In this document: in pieces, positions 1 to 8,901 of the stretch
Numbering within the stretch: position 1 is the stretch's first letter
How the letters are laid out: every line of letters starts with the position of its first letter
NCBI RefSeq assembly: GCF_007197645.1
Contig: NZ_VKGK01000008.1
Coordinates: forward strand, 124,001-188,000
DNA from: Shewanella hanedai
GTDB taxonomy: Bacteria; Pseudomonadota; Gammaproteobacteria; Enterobacterales; Shewanellaceae
Reading direction: 5' to 3'
DNA: 64,000 bases
The notes under the pieces: generated by a model
What the model was told of the DNA's origin: nothing
What the model saw: only the letters and a program-made list of their open reading frames with translations
Databases searched by the model: none
Made by a program: the position numbers and the translations under genes

Positions 1-522
1 ATCAAACTCGATGATCTGGCAGCTTACACGCAGGTGATCACAGACAATCCAGTCGAAGCGATCTCTGAATACGGCATTGTTGCGCAATGGAAAGGCGGCG
101 TTCATAGTGAAATTCGCACTTTAAATCAGAAAGTGGGCAGTAAAGAGATCATCAAAGATTTTCGCTTTCAAGTCGGTGAGCCTGAAGAACTTCTTGGCAA
201 TAATGCTTACCCTACTCCGCAAGACTATCTGCTAGGTGGTATGGCTGGCTGCATGATGGTGGGATTTGTCGCTGGCGCCAGTGCCCGTGGTATCAAGCTA
301 GACGAAGTGAGCTTGACCATTAAAGGTGCACTCAATTTACGCGGTTTTTTAAATGTCGATCCCGATGCACCAGTGGGCTTTGCCGAAGTTCAATTTCACT
401 TTGAAGTCAAAGGCGACTCAAATCAAGCTATATATGACGAAGTCATTGCTGGTGTACAACAGTTCTCACCCAATTACCGCACCATTAGTGATGCAGTTAA
501 AGTGTCGGCGACAGCGGTTTAA
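1..522 (+). CDS. OsmC-family protein, 5' end outside window
   Basis: The reading frame is open from base 1, so the gene starts before the window; the GTG at 34 is only an internal candidate start. OsmC/Ohr proteins are small alpha/beta proteins that reduce organic peroxides with a pair of cysteines. The core motif LLGGMAGC is present (Cys at about residue 73 counted from the GTG). The position where the second redox cysteine is expected reads SPNYRTI, with serine in place of cysteine, so classical peroxidase chemistry is doubtful. The gene is followed by a dehydrogenase remnant and an amine oxidase on the same strand. Confidence 0.8.
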   Translation: MKLDDLAAYTQVITDNPVEAISEYGIVAQWKGGVHSEIRTLNQKVGSKEIIKDFRFQVGEPEELLGNNAYPTPQDYLLGGMAGCMMVGFVAGASARGIKLDEVSLTIKGALNLRGFLNVDPDAPVGFAEVQFHFEVKGDSNQAIYDEVIAGVQQFSPNYRTISDAVKVSATAV

Positions 523-562
523 CGGTACGTCTTTTATGTTTAGCTAAGCAGGGTGACTGGTA

Positions 563-706
563 CTGAGTGCCAGCCACCATATTAATAACTTTGGCAGAGC
601 CATTTTGCCCAATGACATAGCAGAAACTTATCTCATGCTGGCCAATCAGAAACGCTCAGCATGGAGTCATGAATTAGACATCCGCCCATCTGGAGAAAAC
701 TTCTAA
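563..706 (+). pseudogene. 3' remnant of a short-chain dehydrogenase (SDR)
   Basis: No start codon fits, and stops at 545 and 554 close the frame upstream. The reading ends with IAETYLMLANQKRSAW and then HELDIRPSGENF. This resembles the usual C-terminus of classical SDR oxidoreductases (an AETYW-like helix, then RSAWTHELDLRP). The stop TAA at 704-706 shares a base with the ATG of the amine oxidase at 706. This suggests that the two were once translationally coupled and that most of the SDR was lost by deletion. Recognition rests on the C-terminal motif alone. Confidence 0.6.
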
Positions 707-1875
707 TGAACAATCAAACTCATCATTCACTCAGTCATCAAACGACACCGAAACGATCAGTCGTCATTATTGGTGCAGGTCTCAGTGGATTATACAGCGC
801 CTACTTACTCAAAAAACACGGTATAAAAGCCACAGTTCTTGAAGCAAGAGAGCGTATCGGCGGTCGAATTCACAGCATAAGGCCTCAGCTCGGAGAGGCT
901 AACAACCACGAAGACTCTGGATACTTTGATATGGGTCCAGCCTGGTTCTGGCCAGAGATGAATCCATTATTCAAAGGGCTAGTTAAAGAGTTGGGATTAG
1001 TTGCATTCGAACAGTATAGCGATGGCAACTATTTGATTGACGAATCAAGGGATAAAGGGCCCAGAGTTTACCCTGCTGCATATATGAATCAATCGTCATC
1101 CCATCGGTTAGAAGGTGGAATGATGTCCATTGTTAATGGGTTGCTTGAAGCGCTTCCCCCTGATTCCGTTATATTGAATACACAAGTCACGGCTATCACT
1201 AAAACCGATAGCAATGGTTATCTGTTAAAGGCGACACAAGATGGCCAACAAATTAACATTGAAGTTGATTATGTAATCACAGCAATGCCACTTAGATTAT
1301 TGATACAGTCAATTCAATTTGAACCAGCACTACCATCAACAATGCAGAAAAAGATGCAAAGTTTACCCACTTGGATGGCGGCTCATGCCAAAATTATCGC
1401 CATTTATCCGACACCATTTTGGCGTGCTCAAGGTCACTCTGGCTCAGCCATGAGTTATCTAGGCCCAATTGCAGAGACCCACGATGCCTCTACGAATTTG
1501 AAAGAGGGGCAATTAGGACACGGAGCACTATTTGGTTTTATGGGGGTAAATGCCCCAGGCCGTAAAACCGCAGGTGAGGATACCTTAAAAGCTATGTCGA
1601 TAAGACAGTTGACGCGTATTTTTGGTCCACTGGCTGCAGAGCCATTGTCTGTAGAGTTGCTCGATTGGACTCGCGAGCCATTTACCGCCACCTATGACGA
1701 TGGAGCCAATCTAACCCATTCAGTGTATGGATTAGTACCTGCCAATGGCGGAGCAGAACACCCACATTTACTCTTTGCAGGAAGCGAAGCGGCTACACGT
1801 AATGGTGGATATCTGGAAGGCGCTTTAGAGGCTGCAGAAACTGCAATCGCCCGTTGGCAAAGATTGCAGGGTTAG
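706..1875 (+). CDS. FAD-dependent amine oxidase (flavin monoamine oxidase family)
   Basis: 389 residues. The N-terminal FAD-binding Rossmann motif IIGAGLSGLYSAYLL (about residues 21-35) is followed by LEARERIGGRI, the second dinucleotide contact. The C-terminus has the family's closing FAD motif, LFAGSEAATRNGGYLEGAL. There is no signal peptide, so it is cytoplasmic. Such enzymes oxidise primary or secondary amines to aldehydes or imines with H2O2 release; the substrate cannot be read from sequence. Its likely Shine-Dalgarno (GGAG at 692-695) lies inside the end of the SDR remnant, so expression was probably coupled to that lost gene. Confidence 0.85.
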   Translation: MNNQTHHSLSHQTTPKRSVVIIGAGLSGLYSAYLLKKHGIKATVLEARERIGGRIHSIRPQLGEANNHEDSGYFDMGPAWFWPEMNPLFKGLVKELGLVAFEQYSDGNYLIDESRDKGPRVYPAAYMNQSSSHRLEGGMMSIVNGLLEALPPDSVILNTQVTAITKTDSNGYLLKATQDGQQINIEVDYVITAMPLRLLIQSIQFEPALPSTMQKKMQSLPTWMAAHAKIIAIYPTPFWRAQGHSGSAMSYLGPIAETHDASTNLKEGQLGHGALFGFMGVNAPGRKTAGEDTLKAMSIRQLTRIFGPLAAEPLSVELLDWTREPFTATYDDGANLTHSVYGLVPANGGAEHPHLLFAGSEAATRNGGYLEGALEAAETAIARWQRLQG

Positions 1876-1920
1876 GATGATGAAGTTAACCGCCAGTCAC
1901 GTTTTATCTCAATTTAAACC

Positions 1921-1950
1921 AAAAAAGATCGCCGAAGGCGATCTTTTTTA
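1921..1950. terminator. Bidirectional intrinsic terminator
   Basis: Perfect 7-bp stem GATCGCC/GGCGATC with a GAA loop, flanked by six A on the left and six T on the right. It sits between the convergent amine oxidase and the 151-residue exported-protein gene and can stop transcription from both sides. Confidence 0.9.
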
Positions 1951-2036
1951 TTGGTCTAATAGATGACTCTCATCTTTTCATGAATAGCACCCTCAAAAAA
2001 CTTACCCTGTAGAGCGCTATCTCACTGAAAATGCTC

Positions 2037-2492
2037 TCACTCGATGTTAATGGTCACTGTCGAGTCTGCTGCCATACTTTTTGGTTCGTCGGGCCAAACC
2101 ATATCGATAGCATTGTTGCCTTTTTTTACTTTACTTGCGGGTACAAAAGCATAAAAAGTTGATGCCTGATAAGGCACAAAACGAGTCATGCAAGCTTGGC
2201 CGTTAACTAAGATCATTGGCGAGCTCGATAGCGTCAGATCCACTGCTTTCTCTGTCTCCACCTTAATCACATAGGCTTTACCTTCAAAGGGTAAGTTAGC
2301 CTTACCCATCACCTGCACTAAGGCAACCTTATCTAGAGTCACTAGGTAAGCTTGTTTGATGGTGATGGGATGCTTTCCAGACATAACTTTTGCATCAGAG
2401 TTATAGTCCGCAGCCATCAGTGAGTTCATCGATGTAATAAGCAGCAATAAGGCCAATAGTGTATTAGCGCGAAAATTCAATATCATCCACAT
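2037..2492 (-). CDS. Small exported protein of unknown function
   Basis: 151 residues with a Sec signal peptide (TLLALLLLITSMNSLMAA, cleavage after about residue 28). The mature part is beta-rich with a single cysteine (QACMTRF), and I do not recognise a family. Its ATG at 2492 lies inside the 3' end of the upstream serine hydrolase gene: the two overlap by 29 bases in different frames, and a good Shine-Dalgarno (AGGAG, 6 bases upstream) lies in that gene. This suggests translational coupling and a shared job, perhaps as an accessory or inhibitor of the hydrolase; that is inference. Confidence 0.7.
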   Translation of the reverse strand: MWMILNFRANTLLALLLLITSMNSLMAADYNSDAKVMSGKHPITIKQAYLVTLDKVALVQVMGKANLPFEGKAYVIKVETEKAVDLTLSSSPMILVNGQACMTRFVPYQASTFYAFVPASKVKKGNNAIDMVWPDEPKSMAADSTVTINIE

Positions 2493-5304
2493 AAATCTCT
2501 CCTTGTGCTGGATTGGTAAACTTGAATCGTAAAGTGTCGATATTGGTTAGATCGACATTGGAGTTATTGATGATGAATGAATGGAGCGGAATACGCACCG
2601 TCGTCATCACATTGTAATTGGTACCGGGACGATCGTAGGGCACAGGGATCTGATCGAAATTAGCTGCATGTGTCGATTTAGTATTTGCCCCACTAATCAA
2701 CTCAACTCTAAAGTCTTGAGTTCCACTGACCGGATTAACGCCTGAATTAGTCATTCCGACCCTAAACGACAACACCTCAAAGCCGGACACGTCTTGCTGT
2801 GCTGCGGGAATGTTGTATTCCATCGTCGCAGTTGATGAAGACCAGCTGGCTCGTAATGCTTGCGTCGTATGAATTGATGGACCACTCAAGGACGTTTTTG
2901 CCACCCCCGTAACACTGCTGACATTGTCGCTACCATTTTCAACTTTTTGGTGAATTTTTTCATGGTGTATTGGATAATTCTTCACCCCAGCGGTTGATGG
3001 GAAGGTTAAATTTCCCCGTAACATATCCTGATAAACAGATTCACCTTTTAGGTGGATTAGGTTAAATGCTGCAAGGTAAGCTTCACCAATTTTTTGCTGT
3101 TGCGGGGCATTAATGTAATCCGGACGAGCAGCTGAAGCGTCATCTCCGTCATCAGCCCAGACCGTATTGAAAAAGTTGTGGTTTGCGCCATAAAGATAGA
3201 AGCCACTTTTAATGGTGTTATCACTTACGATACTGCCTGCTCTGTCGTAGATACGCAGCCCCCTTAGATCTGAGACATCACCGTCAGCTGCTGGCAACAT
3301 GACAAAATAGGGAATATCCCCCAAGGTATAGAGTGGATTACTCATGTCATATCTGTCGGTTGGGGCAATAGATGAGACCGCAACAATATTAAAGCTGGTA
3401 TTCTGCACAAATGCTGCAACAGAGCCCTCTCCGCCACGTGAATGACCACTAACAGCTATTTTGCTCATATCAAGATGATTGATAAACAATCCGCCACTGG
3501 GATCAGGATAGCTAGGATAAGTTGCTCCATCATCCATATGTGACCATAACTCAATGTGTTTAAGTATCAGCTCACCACGCTCTGGTATCCACTGTGGAAC
3601 CCAACCGCTTAAATCAAAGGCATCGATGGAAATAGCAATAATACCTCGACTGGCAAGGATATCGAGCAATCGCATATAGCCTTCATGATTTGGGGTTCGA
3701 GATGCAACCGGGCAATTTATGTGGTGAGGTGGCGATACTGCGATCTCACAGACTTTATGATTTCCATGTTGGATCAGAAATACTGGATGTTGACCGGCAG
3801 CAACGGGAGTGCCATATCCTGCACTGGTTGCTGGATACCTGACAATAGCACGCAGATCCACATCAGATGCGCTACCCATTGAGCTAAAGTAGTCATCCAA
3901 ACTGTACTCAAACTCACCGATTGCTTGACTACCAAGATCGTATGGATCATCTGCAACAATAAAGCCTATTTGAGTGGCTCCATCAAGAAAATCAATACTG
4001 TTATCGTAATCAAAATCGGTGACAAAGTCCGTTGGTGTCATGGCAACTGTTGAGCCAAAATCCACTACGACGTCATACTCACCGATATTTAATGGCGCAT
4101 GCCAAATAATGGTATCAGTGCCATTAATACAGCCAGATTTTACGGTCATGATTTCAATGCCGCCAGAGACATCGATTAGATTCGTGGAACCTCCCATGCC
4201 TGGATCCCAGCCAATGGCATCACGATGATTTACCACATAATATGCAGCATAGTTGCCCCCAGGGTGTCCAACAGCGACATATGTAGGGTCAACGGCGCCC
4301 CAGACATCATCATTCTGGTCTGCAAATGAATCAGCATATTCGAAGTAGGGGAAGCCTGAGTTTAATTGCCGACCCGCAAGATCCATTAGTGGTCCACCGG
4401 GGGGATAATAGAGGAGGAACAATACAACCGCTGTATCTTGCCCGTATGAGAGGACATCTGTAGCATCTAGTCGCTCATACCCCAATTGCCTGTCTGTACG
4501 TTGCGCGACAATATCGTAAGCACCACGACGCTGAAGCTCGCGATCCCAAACAGGGACATTAAAACGGCCATGACTATCAACGGTCACCCACTCAGCACGA
4601 GATGCACTAAATTCACCGGTGATATCATTGACATTGTCACCTGCATTCCAACGACGTTGATTTGGCACCAATGAAACTTTTAACGTTTCACCAGGCTCGA
4701 AGTTTCGTCCAGTGACATACATATTCTGACTTTGGTTTTCCATACTATTGTAAAGGCAACTACGGCGATCAGAGGAGTATACGATGGGTCGATGAGAGCG
4801 CTTTATGGGCAATGCCAGTTGCTGTATTGGCTGGCTAACACTTAACTTCATCGGAGGCGTTCTACCAGATTCATCTTGTTCAACTTCATGTAAAGTTAAT
4901 AACAATTCGTGGCCAGCTAACGCTTCGTCAGCCTCTTCAAAGGTTTTAAAAGTATAAGCTTGTTTAAGCTCCTTATCAGAGCGGATAGAGCAGCCAACCA
5001 CTCCTGTGTGGTACCAAAGAATAAACCCCGGCAGTCTACCCTCACTGTCAGTGCTAACTCTGGAAAATTTAGTGGTATGTTCGAGTGATCTTGCGGGACT
5101 TTTATCAACGCCCATCCTAACTTCATAAATACGGTTGGGTTTTAAATTTGTGGCACTAAGCCTTAAAGAGGAACCTGTTTCCAAATATTCGAGTGGTTTG
5201 CCTTGTTCATCAATAGCCCCAAAACTATCCCGAGCTAAGCAGTTAAAGCTAACCAGATAGATTAATAGTAGGTAAACCATACCCCACTTATTATTACTAA
5301 TCAT
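2464..5304 (-). CDS. Large secreted alpha/beta-hydrolase-like protein
   Basis: 946 residues from the ATG at 5304, chosen over the ATG at 5331 because AAGGAG sits 7 bases upstream and the product then begins with a clean signal peptide (MISNNKWGMVYLLLIYLV, then Cys-Leu-Ala). Residues 30-480 are beta-rich and unassigned. A serine-hydrolase nucleophile elbow GHSRGGEGS lies near residue 616, preceded by DHLDMSKIAVS, as in dienelactone-hydrolase or chlorophyllase-like enzymes. GANHNFFNTVW near residue 705 is a plausible catalytic histidine region. The last 150 residues, ending EIYVDDIEFSR, look like a carbohydrate-binding jelly roll. The likely role is an extracellular esterase or peptidase; the substrate is unknown. 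It overlaps the next small exported-protein gene. Confidence 0.7.
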   Translation of the reverse strand: MISNNKWGMVYLLLIYLVSFNCLARDSFGAIDEQGKPLEYLETGSSLRLSATNLKPNRIYEVRMGVDKSPARSLEHTTKFSRVSTDSEGRLPGFILWYHTGVVGCSIRSDKELKQAYTFKTFEEADEALAGHELLLTLHEVEQDESGRTPPMKLSVSQPIQQLALPIKRSHRPIVYSSDRRSCLYNSMENQSQNMYVTGRNFEPGETLKVSLVPNQRRWNAGDNVNDITGEFSASRAEWVTVDSHGRFNVPVWDRELQRRGAYDIVAQRTDRQLGYERLDATDVLSYGQDTAVVLFLLYYPPGGPLMDLAGRQLNSGFPYFEYADSFADQNDDVWGAVDPTYVAVGHPGGNYAAYYVVNHRDAIGWDPGMGGSTNLIDVSGGIEIMTVKSGCINGTDTIIWHAPLNIGEYDVVVDFGSTVAMTPTDFVTDFDYDNSIDFLDGATQIGFIVADDPYDLGSQAIGEFEYSLDDYFSSMGSASDVDLRAIVRYPATSAGYGTPVAAGQHPVFLIQHGNHKVCEIAVSPPHHINCPVASRTPNHEGYMRLLDILASRGIIAISIDAFDLSGWVPQWIPERGELILKHIELWSHMDDGATYPSYPDPSGGLFINHLDMSKIAVSGHSRGGEGSVAAFVQNTSFNIVAVSSIAPTDRYDMSNPLYTLGDIPYFVMLPAADGDVSDLRGLRIYDRAGSIVSDNTIKSGFYLYGANHNFFNTVWADDGDDASAARPDYINAPQQQKIGEAYLAAFNLIHLKGESVYQDMLRGNLTFPSTAGVKNYPIHHEKIHQKVENGSDNVSSVTGVAKTSLSGPSIHTTQALRASWSSSTATMEYNIPAAQQDVSGFEVLSFRVGMTNSGVNPVSGTQDFRVELISGANTKSTHAANFDQIPVPYDRPGTNYNVMTTVRIPLHSFIINNSNVDLTNIDTLRFKFTNPAQGEIYVDDIEFSR

Positions 5305-5828
5305 AATGAAACTCCTTATGTCATTTATCATCAGGTTGTCCCATACCTAACATCCTTCAGGTTATATGATGAAATAGACCTCCTTGATTAATTTTGGTGG
5401 ATTGATTTTAGTTAAACCTGTATTCAAGAGCATAAGACTGCAATTTAAGTAGGTTAAATATAATCGGCCTACGTTGACGTCTATTATGCAAAGTTTAATG
5501 CATCATGACAGTTAATTTGAGGGACGATATCGGGAGAGTAAAATAATTTACATTGGTAGAAATGTCGACATAACTTAAATATAACAACACCCATTCAACT
5601 TAAGTTTTTGTAGAAAAAACAGTGAGCAATACCCCCACCATTATTTCATATACTGGCATTACATCAATTACATAATGTTTTCATCATCGATATAGATATT
5701 ATATTAGTCATTAAGCTCAGCCTTAACCATCATGGGCAATAACCGACATTTTAATAATAAATAACTTTATCTATTCATTCAATCTAATATGTATAGTAAG
5801 TAGCAATCTAAATAGGGAAAATTAATTT
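5305..5828. other. AT-rich intergenic region
   Basis: No gene seen. It must carry the promoter of the minus-strand hydrolase; the AAGGAG ribosome-binding site is at about 5312-5317. No clear operator or terminator was recognised. Confidence 0.5.
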
Positions 5829-5930
5829 ATGTTCTCTTCCCTCTCTTTTTTATACTCTTTATTGCTGCAGCCTGCTATTGCCAGTAATAGCACGAATAAA
5901 GATGCCGAAACCAATATTATCTTATGCTAG
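5829..5930 (+). pseudogene. Possible 5' remnant of a secreted-protein gene
   Basis: An ATG at 5829 opens 33 codons that read like an intact signal peptide (MFSSLSFLYSLLLQPAIAS) and then stop at 5928-5930, overlapping the 3' end of the convergent lyase gene by nine bases. A signal peptide with almost no mature part suggests the start of a gene whose remainder was deleted. A chance open frame cannot be excluded. Confidence 0.3.
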
Positions 5931-6752
5931 AGAGTGGGTTGTAAAAAGCTCATTCACTCTCTTGTAGTCCAGTAAATCCAACTCTGAACTCGCCGTATTT
6001 TCAGAGTTTTGGGGATTCAACAGTGCAGAGTAAGCATTTAAAAAACTAGCGGGGCCGACACTGAATCGGACGATTCCGCACTGTGCTAGTTTATCCACGG
6101 TTCTGAGGCTATTATCCACCATCAAATTCAGCGGCATGTCGATTTCATTCGCAAGCTCCGTGACGATTTTCTCGCAGGCAAGTCCAGGAATAAAACCGCT
6201 ATTGGCTCCAGCAGTTTGATAGCTTTGTAATCGTAGCTTGGTCATCTCTACCGCGTCTTGTCCGACGGCTAATTCACGAAGAAACACATCTGTGCGGGCA
6301 TTAATGAACAGATCACGACAACTTGCTGTAGCACGTATTGCTGCAATTTTTGCAACTAGGAGTTCAGGGTCTTGGTCGCCATCTTCCAAGTTGATCCCAA
6401 CAACACCAAGATTTACCAGCTCGGTGACCAGAGTGACCACCTCTGCCGGGTTATCGCTATAACCTGATTCAATATCCACACTCACAGGAAGCTGACTGAC
6501 ACTCATAATACGGCTCACCGCATCAAGAAGTGCGCGCCTTGGTAGCACTTGACCATCGGGATAGCCCAATGACCAAGCCAGTGATGCGCTGCTGGTAGCC
6601 AGCGCTTTAGCACCAGAGTGTTGTACAAGTGCTGCACTCGCAGCGTCCCAAATATTAACAAGGATTAGCGGCGCTGAAACTTGGGTGGCGATGTTGGGCG
6701 TTGCGATCTTGGTGTGTAACTCTGTGAAGGCCTGTAAACGGGATTCAAACAT
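5922..6752 (-). CDS. Isocitrate lyase/PEP mutase superfamily protein
   Basis: 276 residues, single TIM-barrel domain, cytoplasmic. Family marks are LVNIWDAASA near the N-terminus, SVDIESGYSDNP (about residues 94-105) with metal-binding acidic residues, INLEDG, and FINARTDVFL. The superfamily cleaves or makes C-C or C-P bonds in 2-oxoacid-type substrates (2-methylisocitrate lyase, oxaloacetase, PEP mutase). This branch is usually annotated only as PEP mutase-like. It stands alone, upstream of a truncated gene, with no pathway partner to fix the substrate. Confidence 0.8.
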   Translation of the reverse strand: MFESRLQAFTELHTKIATPNIATQVSAPLILVNIWDAASAALVQHSGAKALATSSASLAWSLGYPDGQVLPRRALLDAVSRIMSVSQLPVSVDIESGYSDNPAEVVTLVTELVNLGVVGINLEDGDQDPELLVAKIAAIRATASCRDLFINARTDVFLRELAVGQDAVEMTKLRLQSYQTAGANSGFIPGLACEKIVTELANEIDMPLNLMVDNSLRTVDKLAQCGIVRFSVGPASFLNAYSALLNPQNSENTASSELDLLDYKRVNELFTTHSLA

Positions 6753-6885
6753 AATTGCTCCATAGTGAATTGAATACTCATGCTCTAAACATGCGATTGG
6801 TATTCCTCACTGTAGCAATCGAGTTCCATTCAACCTCGCGCTAAACGGAACTCAATGTTGAAAAGTTATTTTGGCACTAGCTTGC

Positions 6886-7575
6886 TTAAATAATTGTTTT
6901 TCTGCTCCTTAATAAAAGATTGTCATCTTGGCTATAATTCTCTTTTACCTCTTTCAAATCATCATAACTGTCACTAAAGTAATCAGCGGTGGTCACAGAG
7001 GCATCCTTAAAACTGATAAAAGCACCACCTGTCTGCGGAATATCATAGTTACGGCATCGCTCAATCCAATCTTCAGTGCGATTTATATATTTCCGATTTT
7101 CTACCCCATAAACCACAGCATCGGCAGGCGGTAAGGTCATCTGGCCATCAACATCTAAGAACTCATCCCACCAAGCCTGATATTGCAGAGTAAAGAGCCG
7201 ATCTTTATAGGGGAACGCACTGCCAATAGCCCCTGCTTCCTCTTTATAATTTTTATAAAACTCTCCTGAGATAGCCCCTATGGTGATGTAAGTATGAATA
7301 CCATATTGGTTATCGCCTTTGCAGAGTAAAGGCGCGAGTAACGAGGATTGTAAGGAGCAGATGAGCGCTTTTCTGCTCTCATTATTCCAGCCACAATCTG
7401 CTAAACGCGAGGTGATCTTGTGAGGTGCGGGGCCATCAGAGTCCAATTTAAGATCATGATATCTTCTATCCCATCCCTCAAAGCGCCAATTCTTAGGATT
7501 AACATCAATACCAAGTGCATCCGCTTTATCTTTTATTGCGGCAATAAAAGTCGATGTATTAGTGATACTTGGCGA
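6886..7575 (-). pseudogene. 5'-truncated gene, unknown family
   Basis: From the TTG at 7446 it gives 186 residues, but the frame stays open upstream to the stop at 7576-7578 and reads as natural protein (AAIKDKADALGIDVNPKNW, then FEGWDRRYHDLKL) with no start codon. The N-terminus therefore appears to be missing. The remaining protein is soluble and acidic with several Trp and Cys, and I do not recognise it. At about 7540-7565 it meets the 3' fragment of a plus-strand hydrolase, which marks a deletion or rearrangement junction. A short protein from the TTG cannot be ruled out. Confidence 0.55.
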
Positions 7576-7741
7576 TCAGGGACTGTTTGGTGAAAAGCAA
7601 GGTGAAGAGCAATTGTCCCACTTTATCAACGCACAAATAAAAACACTTAAAGGTGGTCATCATTTACATCTCGAATCCGCTAAAGAGCAAGTCGCAGAAC
7701 TGATCAATCAGTTTCTACCCACAGCCTCTGACATACATTAA
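7556..7741 (+). pseudogene. 3' remnant of an alpha/beta hydrolase
   Basis: The plus-strand frame reads VLVILGDQGLFGEKQGEE near its start and GGHHLHLE about 35 codons later, then stops at 7739-7741. This is the C-terminal part of an alpha/beta hydrolase: the strand before the acid (ILGD) and the catalytic-histidine motif are present, but the nucleophile half is absent. It lies 14 bases upstream of the porin start, so the porin may once have been in an operon with the intact hydrolase. Confidence 0.65.
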
Positions 7742-7755
7742 GGAGTAACATTACT

Positions 7756-8892
7756 ATGTTAAAAATACATACTTCTACAAGTTCACTTTTAACGATTTCA
7801 TTGCTTGCCACTATGCAATTAGCGGCAACGACTCACGCAAATGCAGGTGGCAGATTAGCGCTAAACGATGATGCTTTTATTGATATCAACTTAGGTCTCA
7901 AAACATCTGTTGCCTATATTGAAAATAAAGCACCAAACGCGACAGATAATGACCTCAATTTTGATCTGGAAAGTGCACGCTTTTATTTATCAGGACAGTT
8001 ATTTAAGAATGTGACTTTTGAATTTACCACTGATTACAGTAATTATGGTGATGCTGACAATAACAGTGATGTTCAGCTGCTAGATGCCTCGGTCAATTAC
8101 CAGTTTAGCGAGCAATTGAACGTGAAAGCAGGTCGATTTATTCGCCCAATGGATCGCTCGAATCAGGCTGGTCCATACTTTTCAAATACATGGGACTATC
8201 CAGTCATCGCCGCAATTAACGGTATCGCTCCCATTATCGCTGGACGCGATGAAGGTGTCGTAGTGTGGGGGTACACTGAAGGTGGTAAATTTAAATATTA
8301 TGGCGGCATTTTTGAAGGTGTTAAAGGCGCAAGTCCTCATTCCAGCTCTCCATTATTGACCACGCGGTTAGAGTACAACTTTTGGGATCCAGAACCTGGA
8401 TATTATAGCGCCAATGCCCATTATGGTGATGCCAATATATTTGCATTAGGCTTTAATTATCACACTCAAGATAATGCTGTCTCTGCAGATAATAAAACTG
8501 ACAGCGTGACGACAACCTCTGTCGATTTGCTAATCGAAAAAGTACTGGGGAACGAAGGCGTTGTTACCTTAGAAGCAGCTTTTTATGACTATGATTATAG
8601 CGAATTGAGTGCTCTGCAAGGAGACGCATATTTGGTGTCTACCAGCTACTTATTTCCAGCATCCTCACCTTCGGCCAATCGTTATCAAATCTTAGCCCGC
8701 CATCAACGATTTAATCATGATGATACCTTTCCATCGGTGGTGGCTGATTCCTACAATCAGCGTAATGAAGTCGGTCTGAATTATATTATCAAAGGTCATT
8801 CGGCAAAACTGAGTTTGGTTTACGCCAATGAAAAGATAGAGGGTGGCGACAATAATGTGTTGAGATTTGGTGTGCAACTTCAAACTTTTTAG
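7756..8892 (+). CDS. Outer-membrane porin, phosphate-selective porin O/P-like
   Basis: 378 residues with a signal peptide (cleavage near THANA, about residue 30) and a terminal Phe typical of outer-membrane barrels. The mature part alternates short hydrophobic strands and polar turns. DLESARFYLSGQLFKNVTFE and VKAGRFIRPMDRSNQ match the OprP/OprO-type porin family. AAGGAG stands 10 bases before the ATG. The rpe gene follows 9 bases downstream, so the two are probably co-transcribed. The solute is unknown; linkage to a sugar-phosphate epimerase hints at sugars or phosphorylated compounds (inference). Confidence 0.8.
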   Translation: MLKIHTSTSSLLTISLLATMQLAATTHANAGGRLALNDDAFIDINLGLKTSVAYIENKAPNATDNDLNFDLESARFYLSGQLFKNVTFEFTTDYSNYGDADNNSDVQLLDASVNYQFSEQLNVKAGRFIRPMDRSNQAGPYFSNTWDYPVIAAINGIAPIIAGRDEGVVVWGYTEGGKFKYYGGIFEGVKGASPHSSSPLLTTRLEYNFWDPEPGYYSANAHYGDANIFALGFNYHTQDNAVSADNKTDSVTTTSVDLLIEKVLGNEGVVTLEAAFYDYDYSELSALQGDAYLVSTSYLFPASSPSANRYQILARHQRFNHDDTFPSVVADSYNQRNEVGLNYIIKGHSAKLSLVYANEKIEGGDNNVLRFGVQLQTF

Positions 8893-8901
8893 GAAGAGAT
8901 C

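Noticed and set aside
4917..5126. Minus-strand frame inside the secreted hydrolase
   Set aside because: Out-of-frame shadow; the long hydrolase frame has the signal peptide and ribosome-binding site.
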